From assembly GCA_023935145.1 (NCBI GenBank), contig CM043697.1:55934001-55998000 (forward strand): DNA of 64,000 bases, in the 5' to 3' direction. The notes below the pieces were generated by a model, which ran no database searches, had not been told where the DNA came from, and was given only the letters and a program-made list of their open reading frames with translations. This stretch comes from Bretschneidera sinensis (Eukaryota; Streptophyta; Magnoliopsida; Brassicales; Akaniaceae). The translations under genes and the position numbers were made by a program. Positions 33,665-43,851 of this stretch are shown one piece after another; the stretch's first letter is position 1; every line of letters begins with the position of its first letter.

Positions 33665-34512
33665 GGTAGCCTCGAGCTACTTTGACTTTGGTCCAGTTTT
33701 TCTATTAACTCCGAAGAGGTAGCCTCGAGCTACTTCGACCTCGGTCCAATTTCCCTATCGACTCCGAAGAGTTAGCCCCAAGCTACTTCGACCTAGGTCC
33801 AATTTCTCCATTGACTTCGAGTAAGTAGCCCTGAGCTAGTTCGATCTCAGTCTAGTTTCTCTATCGACTCCAAGGAGGTAACCCCGAGCTACTTCAAACT
33901 CAGTCCAGTTTCTCCATCAACTCCGAAGTGGTAGTCTCAAGCTACTTCGACCTAGGTACAGTTTCTTCATTGACTCCGAAGAGGTAAGAGCTACTTTGAC
34001 CTCGATCCAGTTTCTCTATTCACTCTAAGGAGGTAACCTCGAACTACTTCGAACTCAGTTTAGTTTCTCCATCGAATCCAATGAGGTAGCCCCGAGCTAC
34101 TTCGACCATGGTCTAGTTTCTCCATCGACTTCGAGGAGGTAGCCTCAAGCTATTTCCATCTCGGTCCAGTTTCTTAATCGATTCCAATGAGGTAGCCTCG
34201 AGTTACTTTAATCTCGGTCTAATTTTTCCATCGACTCTGATGAGGTAACCCCGACTTATTTTGACCTCAGTCTAGTTTCTCTATCGACTTCGAAGAGGTA
34301 GCCCCGAGCTACTTCAACCTCGATCCAGTTTTTTTATCGACTCTGATGAGGTAACCCCAAGCTACTTCGACCTCAGTCCAATTTTTTTATCGACTCTGAA
34401 TAGGTAGCCTCGAGCTACTTTGACCTTGGTCCAGTTTCTCCATCGAATCTAAAGAGGTAGACCTAAGCTACTTTGACCTCAGTCCAGTTTCTTCATCAAC
34501 TTCGAAGAGGTA
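33665..34512. repeat. 53-bp minisatellite array, about 16 units
   Basis: Consecutive units start GGTAGCC at 33665, 33718 and 33771, giving a 53-bp period that continues to 34512. Units are diverged from each other by several substitutions and a few indels. The array ends at the B3 insertion and continues on the other side at 40720. Confidence 0.9.
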
Positions 34513-35814
34513 TGATAAGAGTCATAAAATGTTTCTCAACAGTGGTTAATTGTTAGCATTTTAGGATTGATCTCGGTCACTATTGCGCTTTTATGTGTTA
34601 ATAACTCTAAAGTAATATTATTGGACCACTGACTTTTTTCAGTGCAATTTTCAGGTACTTTCAGTTTAAAAGAGAAAAAGAAGCGATTGTTGCTTAAAAT
34701 TCCAAGATCCCATGCTTATGGAAGGACAAGATGGACTGTTGCCGGTACTGCGATCGAGCGCACAAGCAATGCGATCGAGTGCACATCCCACATCGACCAA
34801 GAAGTACTCTGCAGCGCAACTGTGATCGAGCGCACAAATCTGCGATCGAGCGCACTAAGACTGCGATCAAGCGCACTCGGGCAGTATCCCACATTGGTTA
34901 GAAAACACATAGCACTCCGGGAGTTTGCCTATATAAGACCCACTCCACTTCAGCTTTAGGATGAATGGGAGCTCATCTGAAATCATCAGAGAGTGAATCC
35001 AGAGGGCGTTTAGGAGCAATCAGAAGTATACTTTTGGAGGGCAAGCTGAGGAATCACTGAAGCTTTCGCTGCCAAGGAGGAGATGATCATTGAGAGGCCG
35101 AAGGCAACTCAAGGAATTATGAGCTCAATGGCCGGCTAGTCTCCAAGCAAGGCGAAGGGATGAATCCCTAGGTGTAGTTGTTCTTATTTTCCTTTATTTG
35201 ATTCAGTTGTAGTTTGGTATTATATTCATTAAACATTGTTATATTTTATTCTTTAATTTAATTAGTAGATTTTTTTATTCGTCCAGTGATTGCATGCTTC
35301 TTTTCCATATAAGTCTAGTAATGCTCTTCTTATGTGTATTTGTTTGGGTGTGATTGAGTCCGATAGATCTCTTTTATAGATATGTCCATTACTGCGGTAT
35401 TGTCATTTAGATATATCGTCGTCTTCTAATAATTTATAAGTTATGTCATGTGTGCTTGAAAGTAAAGAATAATTCATATCAATTGCATTAGGGTTTATAC
35501 ATGGACTTTAATTGAATATTTGCCGATTGCCTGTTTGGGATGTGAAACTTGCAATCGAGATAAAAACAACTGAATCAAGTTAGGATTAGGGCAACAAACC
35601 TAGGGAGGATTTTCGGAACCTTGTTGTTTTTTTATTATATTATCCATCAATTATTTACACAATTTTCACATAATCAACAATTCAGATTCTTTCAATCAAT
35701 CTTTTATCGTTTGTGTTGAGGTTTTCACCTTCTTTTGTAATTAGTTTGTTTCCCTGTGGAATCGACACCCCAAAGTTGTACTACAATAACCGCGTTATGC
35801 TTTGGGCGTAATCA
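34513..35814 (+). repeat. 5' LTR of B3 (1,302 bp)
   Basis: TGATAAGAGTC...GGGCGTAATCA. Five GCGATCGAGCGC-type motifs lie at about 34748-34883, followed by the USE/TATA pair. Confidence 0.9.
34886..34937 (+). promoter_or_regulatory. snRNA-type USE plus TATA in B3 5' LTR
   Basis: ATCCCACATTG at 34886-34896 (one mismatch to RTCCCACATCG), a 33-bp gap, then TATATAAG at 34930-34937. A second ATCCCACATCG lies upstream near 34786. Confidence 0.6.
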
Positions 35815-35819
35815 AATTT

Positions 35820-35837
35820 TGGCACCGTTGCCGGGGA
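35820..35837 (+). other. Primer binding site for tRNA-Asp, B3
   Basis: TGGCACCGTTGCCGGGGA, one mismatch to the tRNA-Asp complement. Confidence 0.85.
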
Positions 35838-36006
35838 AACGCGCTTAAGTACAAGGAAGCTTGTCAACTTTGAGTGTGATGGTAGAAGAATTGTAAATAT
35901 TTTTCTTCTCAGCAGTTTGTAAATACGGTAATATTGTTCCTTTACCTTAGTTTTGATTTTTTGATTTATTTTGTTTTATTTATTTCCCCTCCGATTCATT
36001 TGGTGT

Positions 36007-37730
36007 ATGCTTAGACCGAGAGATTTGCGAGGTAGATTCATTAGAAGACCCGAACTAGAATTACCCTGTCCTTCCGAGTCTGATAGTGAAACCTCGCCTA
36101 GATCAACCAATAGTGGAAACCCAAGTGAGAATTTAGAGGATTTTGTTAACATGGCCGATAACCTTAATGAGAATGTTGCTAGGACACTTCAGGATTACCT
36201 CCACCCTACACACACAGCCACACCATCATGCATCATGTTTCTAGCCAATACTCGCCAATTAGATCTTAACCCAGGGATGATTCAATTACTTCCTACATTT
36301 TATGGCTTGGATAATGAAAAACCATATGTGCACATTAGAGAGTTTGAGGAAGTAGTCGCGAATTTTCATAGTCAAGATGAAACCGATGACATTGTGAGGC
36401 TTAAGTTCTTTCCTTTCGCTTTGAAGGATAGAGCTAAGAGTTGGCTATACTCACTAAGACCACAATATATTAGGTCGTGGACTGAGAAGACTCGGGCTTT
36501 CTTTAATAAATATTTTCCCCAACATAAGACCAATGCTTTAAAAAGGCAAATGCGAGATTTTTTTCAGTCTTGGGAGAGATTTAAGAAGTTGTTGAGTATG
36601 TGTCCTCACCATGGGTATGAGACTTGGCGTTTAGTGAGCTATTTCTATGAGGGTCTGACCTTAGAGAACACCAATCTATAAAGATGATGTGTAATGGTGG
36701 GTTCTTGGAGAAAGATCCTGATAAGGCCATAGAGTACCTCAATGAGCTTACTGAAAAAGCTCACACTTGGACTGAACCTAGTGCTACTGAGAGCACAAAT
36801 AGGTCACGACCTATAGAGAACCCAAATGGTGGTGGAATTTACCATCTTAGGGAAGAAGATAACCTTAAGGCCAAGATCGAGATGCTCACTAGGGAACTAG
36901 AGGTATTAAAGACTATAAGTTCAAAGCCAACACACGTGGTTAATCATGAAAAATCTTTTGAACCATGTTTTGTATGTGGCGGGTAGATCATCTAGCCCAA
37001 GAGTGTCCCACATTTGCTGATATGAGAGAGATGTATAAGGAACAATGTAATGCCTTAGGTATGTACACGAAGCCTTCTACACCTTTCTCTAATACCTATA
37101 ATCCGGGATGGTGAAATCACCCCAATTTCAGCTATGAAGTCTGAAAACTAGCAGCTTGCACAACCCCTTGCACCTTATCATGAACCATATCATGCACATG
37201 TATCTTATAGGAGTCCTTTAGAAAACACTTCGCATGCTTTTATTGAGGCACAGGGTAAGACTAATCAAAGGCTTGAATCTTTAATTATGCAGGTTATTGA
37301 AGAAAATAAAGAGATAAAAATCGAAGTGTCCAAGCTGATGAGCTACTTAAGTGTGACGGAGCGAGGAAAGTTCCCTTCCCAAGCTCAGTCCATATCTTAT
37401 GGTCAGCACCTAACGTAACATAATAAAAAGGAGGTGAATGCCATTGAGACACTTAGTGTTAAGTCGTTACACATCCCAACACCGAACAAATCAGAGGATG
37501 CGGACGAGAACCACCAAGTATACATAATTGACTCATTCATAGAAAATGTCCATCATCTTAATCCATTGGAATCCACCCTCACCAATGGCTTCACAAGAGC
37601 ATACATCGAGCCAGAATCTGCGGGTGTTACTGATAACATCCTTGAGGCCTCTCAAAAACATACAAGCAACAAATTTAGCAATAAAGCAGTGGTTGGTGCA
37701 TCCAACTCATGTTTTTCCATGAGGGAATAA
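36007..37730 (+). pseudogene. Gag of B3, frameshifted
   Basis: Start MLRPRDLRGRF at 36007. The capsid core is intact to KRQM, followed by a ~30-bp deletion relative to B1 (the QISTFAQNDSETLY region) and then QSWERFKKLLSMCP. A frameshift near 36660 ends the frame, and the text resumes at 36684 (MMCNGGFLEKDPDKAIEYL). The zinc knuckle reads CFVCGG, with both first cysteines kept unlike B1, but a base loss at about 36982 introduces a stop inside it. Further pieces of the C-terminus run to 37730. Confidence 0.8.
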
Positions 37731-39368
37731 AAATATCTGGCTGAAGACGTAAAACTTAGTACTCATGGGAGGCAACCCACAACATATCCTTTTACTTTTA
37801 CTGTTTTTCATATTTTTTTTTCTTGTTTATTATTATTATTTTGCTGTTTTCCAGTTTTACTTTAGTATTTATTTTTCAGGGACAAATAAACGAAGCAGTT
37901 CAAATGATCGTGCACAACTTTCAACTCCACGCACCGTTGGTTAAAAAGGGAGTTTCCTTAACTTTTGCTTTTTCATTGAGGACAATGCTTATCTTAAGTT
38001 GGGGGTGGAAGATATATATTTCTTATTGTATATCATTGAACTGCTTGGTGTCATTTTTGTTTGTTTTTAGTATGTTTGGTGTTAGCCTTAGAGTCAATTT
38101 ACATGTCAATGATATAAACTTAATTGAGATAGCAGATAGCATGTAGAAGAAGTTAAATCTTGCTTCAGTTTGAAATTAATTTAAGCATCAATCTTCATTT
38201 GGTTTGAGACTCTAGTTTATGGTAAGATAGTATGATTAGTCTTAAACATTTAGAAAATTTTATGTGTGATTATTTTGTGAATATTTTTGCGGTCTTGACA
38301 AGCTCTAGAACTTACTTGATAACCACTTGAGGCGAATTCCTAGAATGCACATTATTTAGGATATGATATAGGTCATTTTTGAACCGTTTGAGCCTTTCAA
38401 ACCTACCATTGCTATATTTATCACTAGTTACCTATTTAAGCATTTTTCTTGAAAAGAAAAATTGAGCCTTGTTTATTTCGATAAACCATTTACTTACCTT
38501 TATGAGCCTAAAAATATTTTATCCTTACCTTTCTTTTAAAAGAACATAGTTATACACATGTTGTGAGAAGCACTTAAAAGGAGTAAGGGTGAAAATATGA
38601 AAAAATATCACTACCACAACCCAAATACATTAAAGGAGATAAGTTTGGGGTTGTGGAAAAGAAAAGAAAAAAAAATGATGAAAAAGAAGGTGAATGGTTA
38701 TGTGCCAAAATAAATTTAAAAAAAAACGGATTATGGCAAAGAAAGAAGAAAGAAAGAAAAAGAAAAAAAAATGGTGATTTGTTGAAAGATATGCTCGAAA
38801 AATGGTTGAAAGAGTTGGGTGTTGAAGTAAAGGTTATCAAGTACTTAAAGTGATTGTGTTTAAAGCTAAGAGATTAAGTTCTTTTAGTTGTGAATCCATC
38901 CCATTCTTCCTTAGCCTTTACCTTAGCCTAACGTTACAAGCTTATTAAAGACCTTTTGATCCAATGTAATGTGATTTTTCTACAATAGTGGAGAGTGGTT
39001 TGAAATGTAATCATATGGAGCTTGTTTTTGTGACTGATGTCACGAAATTTATCATGTTTTAGAGGCCAAGACTTGTATTCGTGAATGTTATGCATAAAAT
39101 CATCTGCGTGTTCGGATTAATGGTTTGTGGTAAGATGGATGTTAAGAGTCAATAAAGATTTTAAGATTGATGTTTGGATTACTTTTGGACTTGGGTGAAA
39201 TTTAATGATTCTTTGTGTCGTGTGTTATGTGCAATTTTTTAGACAAAATGTGAATTACTCTTGGTTAACACTAATATTGCTTTTCATTTACTTTGATTCC
39301 CACCGTAGAATTCATCTCTTGTTTTCGCTTGAATTGCAAGGGACTAGCAATAAGCTAGTTAGAGGTTG
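37731..39368 (+). other. 3' noncoding region of B3
   Basis: Hairpin block (hairpin 37766-37779), AAGTTGGGGG tract near 37996, AAGTTTGGGG near 38642, a GAAA-rich tract about 38650-38780, and the LTR-adjacent tract TTAGAGGTTG before 39369. The 107-codon hydrophobic frame is at 37823-38146. Confidence 0.6.
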
Positions 39369-40719
39369 TGATGAGAGTCATAAAATGCTTCTCAATAGTG
39401 GTTAATTGTTAGCATTTTAGGATTGATCTTGGTCTTTATTGTGCTTTTATGTGTTAATAACTCTAAAGTAATATTATTGGACCACTGACTTATTTCAGTG
39501 CAATTTTCAGGTACTTTGAGTTTAAAAGAGAAAAAGAAGTGATCGTTGCTTAAAAGGCCAAGATCCCATACTTCTGGAAGGACAAGATGGACTGTTGCCT
39601 GTACTGCGATCGATTGCACAAATAATGCGATCTAGCGCATATCCCACATCGACCAAGAAGTACTCTGCAGCGCATCTGCGATCGAGCGCACAAATCTGCG
39701 ATCGAGCGCACAAATCTATGATCGAGCGCACTAAGACTGCGATCGAGCGCACTAAGACTGCGATCGAGCGCACTTGGGTAGTATCCCACATTGGTTAGAA
39801 AACACATAGCACTCCGGGAGTTTGCCTATGTAAGACCCACTCTACTTCAGTTTTAAGATGAATCGGAGCTCATCTGAAATCATTAGAGAGTGAATCCAAC
39901 GGGCCTTTAGGAGCAATCCAAAGTATACTTTGGGAGGGCAAGCTAAGGAATCACCGAAGCTTTCACTACCAAGGAGGAGATGATCATTGAGAGGCTGGAG
40001 GCAACTCAAGGAAGCATGGGCTCCATGGCCGGCTAGTCTCCAAGCAAGGCGAAGGGATTAATCCCTAGGTGTAGTTGTTCTTATTTTCCTTTATTTGATT
40101 CAGTTATAGTTTGGTATTATTTTCATTAAACATTGTTATGTTTTATTCTTTAATTTAATTAGTAGATTTTTTTGTTAGTTCGGTGATTGCATGCTTCTTT
40201 TCCATACAAATCTAGTCATGCCCTTCTTATGTGTATTTGTTTGGGTGTGATTGAGTCCAGTAGATCTCTTTTATAGATTTGTCTATTGCTGCGATATTGT
40301 CATTTAGATATATCGTCGTCTTCTGATAATTTATAAGTTAAGTCATGTGTGCTTAAAAGTAAAGAATAATTCATATCAATTACATTAGGGTTTATACGTG
40401 CACTTTAATTGAATATTTGCCGATTGCCTGTTTGGGATGTGAAACTTGCAATTGAGATAAAAACAACTGAATCAAGTTAGGATTAGGGCAACAAACCTAG
40501 GGAGGATTTCTGGAACCTTGTTGTTTCTTTATTATATTATCCATCAATTATTTACTTATTTACACAATTTTCACACAATCAACAATTCAGATTCTTTCGA
40601 TCAAACTTTTATTGTTTGTGTTGAGGTTTACAGCTTCTTTTGTAATTAGTTTGTTTCCCTGTGGAATTGACACCCCAAAGCTGTATTACAATAGCTGTGT
40701 TATGTTTTGGGCATAATCA
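39369..40719 (+). repeat. 3' LTR of B3 (1,351 bp)
   Basis: It is longer than its 5' partner, partly because the GCGATCGAGCGC motif is present in about seven copies (39604-39776), the last five at ~21-bp spacing, against five copies in the 5' LTR. Confidence 0.9.
39783..39834 (+). promoter_or_regulatory. snRNA-type USE plus altered TATA in B3 3' LTR
   Basis: ATCCCACATTG at 39783-39793, a 33-bp gap, then TATGTAAG at 39827-39834. The TATA box has one substitution. Confidence 0.5.
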
Positions 40720-40935
40720 AGGTAGCCCCGAGCTACTTCGACCTCGGTCCAGTTTCTCCATCGACTTTGAGGTTATAGCCCCGAGTTACTTCGACCTCGG
40801 TTCAATTTCTCCATTGACTCCGAGGAGGTAGCCCCTAGCTACTTCAACCTCGATCTAGTTTCTTCATCGACTTCGAGGAGGTAGCCCCAAGCTACTTCAA
40901 CCTTGGTCCAGTTTCTCCATTAACTCCGAGTAATT
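40720..40935. repeat. 53-bp minisatellite, right of B3 (about 4 units)
   Basis: A continuation of the array at 33665-34512 beyond the B3 insertion. It begins with the duplicated AGGTA. Confidence 0.85.
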
Positions 40936-41043
40936 TGATCCATGTCATTCTCCTTAGATCTATCTCCAAGATTATGAGGAGTTTGATCTATAACATCCTC
41001 CTTGGACCTGTCTCTAGAACTCTGAAGAGCTCACACCTAATGT

Positions 41044-41240
41044 TAAGTCCATATCGCTCAGACTTGTTACATACCTTGCTTTGAGGCACTCCACTCAAGT
41101 CCGTATCACTTGGACTCGTTACATACCTCGCTTCGAAGCACTCCGCATAAGTCTGTATCATTTATACTTGTTACATACCTCACTTCGAGGCACTCCGCTC
41201 AAGTCTGTATCACTCAGACTCGTACTTACCTCTCTTTAAG
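41044..41240. repeat. 52-bp tandem repeat, about 4 units
   Basis: Units of the form AAGTCCGTATCACTCGGACT, CGTTACATACCTCGCTTCGA, GGCACTCCGCTC. The sequence differs from the 53-bp unit, but the period is nearly the same and it sits only 0.1 kb away. Confidence 0.8.
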
Positions 41241-41538
41241 GAACTTAGCTCAAGATTGAGCCCCTCAGACTTATCACTCTGCCCTTCGATGGGACAACAT
41301 CGAGCTATTAGGCTTCCTCAAAAGTTACATTCCCTCTTGAATAGGCAGCGCCAAGCTATTAATCCTCCTCAGGCATGGTACATTCAAAAGAGAGTCATGT
41401 GTTATCCCTTAAATTGCTCAGGCAACTTTATATATCTACTTCTCGCCTTCTTAGTACCCGGGTACCTGAATAATGTCAAACTTGATCCGAACTGCACGAC
41501 ACAGAAAGAAATCACTCTAAACAACATACTTCCTTGAC

Positions 41539-42049
41539 TGTAAAATTCCCTATCCAATGATATTGTGACACATGGTAACCTTTAACGGTAAAAATATAAT
41601 TTTACAACTCAAACAGATCAACCAATCAAATCGCCTCACTTGGCAAAAGGCACAATAGTAATTTCACACCAATAACCCAGTACTACAACAACACTCTAGC
41701 TTATGAATAAATTGTTATTTAAACAAATCCAACCTATAGATAAAATATTCCAGCTTATAGATAACTTCAATATTATATATGCAAATTTTATTCCTACCAT
41801 AATACTTAGTGATCAATCACTTTCCTAATTGGACTCTGCTCCAAGACACTATATAAATGAGTGCTCACTATCAAAGGTACACATACACAATTTACAATTA
41901 TATAGCTTTTCAGCTTTATTATTCTCCGATTATTCTTTCATATTACTAATTTGGGCGTCGGAGAGTCCCCCCGAGGGACTTTCTAGTTTATGTGTCTTTC
42001 ATTTGTGTAGGGGTTCATGAGTTCATCAGACAGATTTTTGACATCAACA
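41539..42049 (+). repeat. Possible Tat-type LTR fragment
   Basis: It begins TGTAAAATTCCC and ends TTTTTGACATCAACA. It contains ACTATATAAATGAG near 41849 (TATA-like) and GGGCGTCGGAGAGTCCCCCC near 41954, a style I associate with Tat/Ogre LTR ends. No second LTR or target duplication is identified. The stretch 41250-41538 before it and 42050-42376 after it show nothing recognisable. Confidence 0.35.
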
Positions 42050-42376
42050 CCTCCTATTTTGAGCTCTTACTTTGATCTGGCCAAGAGTCGAGTCACCCAT
42101 TGTATATACTTCAACTCTCCGAGGAACAAGGTGAAGGCATTAAAAAAAGGCATTTCACCCTCCTAAGCTTCTTGGAGAACCTAGAGAAGTTGCTACCATA
42201 CTTGTACTAAAATACAAGACTATCAAAAAAGACTAAGTATTAAGAGAAAAACAATTTCGTTCGTATTTTAGCGACTAAGTACAAAAAGAGGGCTCTGTGG
42301 CCAATTACGAAAAAAAATAATAATTCTAAGGCTCAAGGTCCCATATAATTTCTTTAGACATCTCGATCGCGGCAGG

Positions 42377-43665
42377 TGATGAGTGAAAAATATTGCATAT
42401 TTTGGCCACTTAATTTACATTTGTTAGCTTAGGAATTTGTTACTTTGAGTTGTTTTCATTGTTTTTCAGGTTTACAAGCACTGGGAAAGGAGTTTCACTA
42501 AAATTGACAGAATTGCCCGTACAGATCAATCATCTTTGAAAATTAAACTGTATTGATTCAAGAAGAACCAGGATATGAGCTATATATGCTTAGAAAGAAC
42601 CAGAAGTCTATTTTCTGGAGAATTTTACAGCTCGTAAAAATGATTTTTCTACAGAAAGTTATGGCCGTTTTAGTAGAGAAATGTCAGGTTGTGCGGGCTG
42701 TGCGGGATTTCAGTGTGAACAGAAGTTTTAAACTGTGAAGGGCATGTGAAGACTTAAATCCAACATCCCACATCGATTGGAAACACATTTCTATATCCCA
42801 TATCCCACATCGGATTGGAAACACATTCCACTTGTGGTATTTGCCTATATAAGACCCACTCCACTTCATCATTCAGTGTATAATTCCTGAGCCACTTTGG
42901 TGTTTACCGGTGGACGTCCGCTAGCATTCTGGTGGATCTCGAAGGCTTTGTCACCACAAGGGGAAGCGCCGCCCGTCAGCGAGTGAAATTTCTCCCATGT
43001 AAAGTTGTTTATTTATTTCTTTATATTCAGTTGTTTTAGTTTAAATGTTTAGCATTTTTTATTATAGTTTTATAGTTATGAGTGGCTAGACTCTTCAGCT
43101 AAGGTTGAAGATGAAGCCCCGCCATTGTTTGGCGTAGTAGTTCAAATTTGCTTGTACAAATCTGACAATTTTTAGTATAAATGTTCTGTCAATTATTTAA
43201 GTTAATCTTATAATTGATTGAGTTTAAATTTTCTGTTAGATATTCCTTGTGTTTCATCTGATGGAAACATTGAATGCTTTTCGATTAAATTGGATTTCTT
43301 TTGTGATTTGTTAAGAGCGGATACATTGGACACTTTTGGTTTAATTGGGATATTCTTTGTTTTTTGTCTTATAGTTGGATTCATGGAATCTTTTAATAGG
43401 CTATTTTTTAGGACATATATGTTTAAACTTTGGTGGGGTGGATTCGGAAACCTTAATGTTTTAATTATTAGTTTTTAAATCAACTTAGTTTAGTTTATTT
43501 TTCTTTTGCAATATCATTCAAAATTCGGAACTAGGTTAAGATAGAGTTAGTTTAGATTGAAAATATACTTTCACAACGCAATTCCCTGTGGATTCGACCT
43601 CGCACTTGCACAACACTATACTGCAAACGACTCGTGCGCTTGTGAGTAATTTAAAACTCACAACA
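42377..43665 (+). repeat. 5' LTR of A2 (1,289 bp)
   Basis: TGATGAGTGAAAAATATTGC...ACTCACAACA. It is related to the A LTR but carries a single copy of the ~188-bp segment that is doubled in A, and two to three tandem USE-like motifs. Confidence 0.9.
42802..42853 (+). promoter_or_regulatory. snRNA-type USE plus TATA in A2 5' LTR
   Basis: ATCCCACATCG at 42802-42812, a 33-bp gap, then TATATAAG at 42846-42853. A further ATCCCACATCG lies near 42766. Confidence 0.65.
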
Positions 43666-43671
43666 AGTTTT

Positions 43672-43689
43672 TGGCGCCGTTGCCGGGGA
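43672..43689 (+). other. Primer binding site for tRNA-Asp, A2
   Basis: TGGCGCCGTTGCCGGGGA, a perfect complement of the tRNA-Asp 3' end including CCA. Confidence 0.92.
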
Positions 43690-43851
43690 ATTGTTTGGTT
43701 TATGAAAATTTAATTTTTAGTCTGAATTGATTTTATTTTTCTTCTAGTTAGTTAGCAATTTTTGTTGATTTTTCTTTTCGTAATTTTATTTTATTTTATT
43801 TGTTTCTGTTTGCATTGGCCTATAAAAAAAATATTTTTAAAAAAAATGTGG

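Larger units (their letters stand above)
34513..40719 (+). mobile_element. Complete gag-only Athila derivative B3
   Basis: 6,207 bp with LTRs 34513-35814 and 39369-40719, flanked by the perfect target duplication AGGTA (34508-34512 and 40720-40724). Both flanks are the same 53-bp array, confirming insertion into it. Internal parts are a primer site at 35820-35837, a broken gag, the hairpin block, purine tracts and no pol. It is the reference for family B in this window. Confidence 0.92.

Noticed and set aside
34642..34959. 105-codon open frame with IERT repeats
   Set aside because: Same LTR motif cluster as above, not a gene.
38574..38853. Lys/Glu-rich frame (plus) and Phe-rich frame (minus) in B3
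   Set aside because: A purine-rich GAAA tract in the 3' noncoding region; the B1 equivalent is interrupted.
33665..41240. CRISPR-like array
   Set aside because: Units are contiguous and diverged with no unique spacers, and the DNA is a plant genome.
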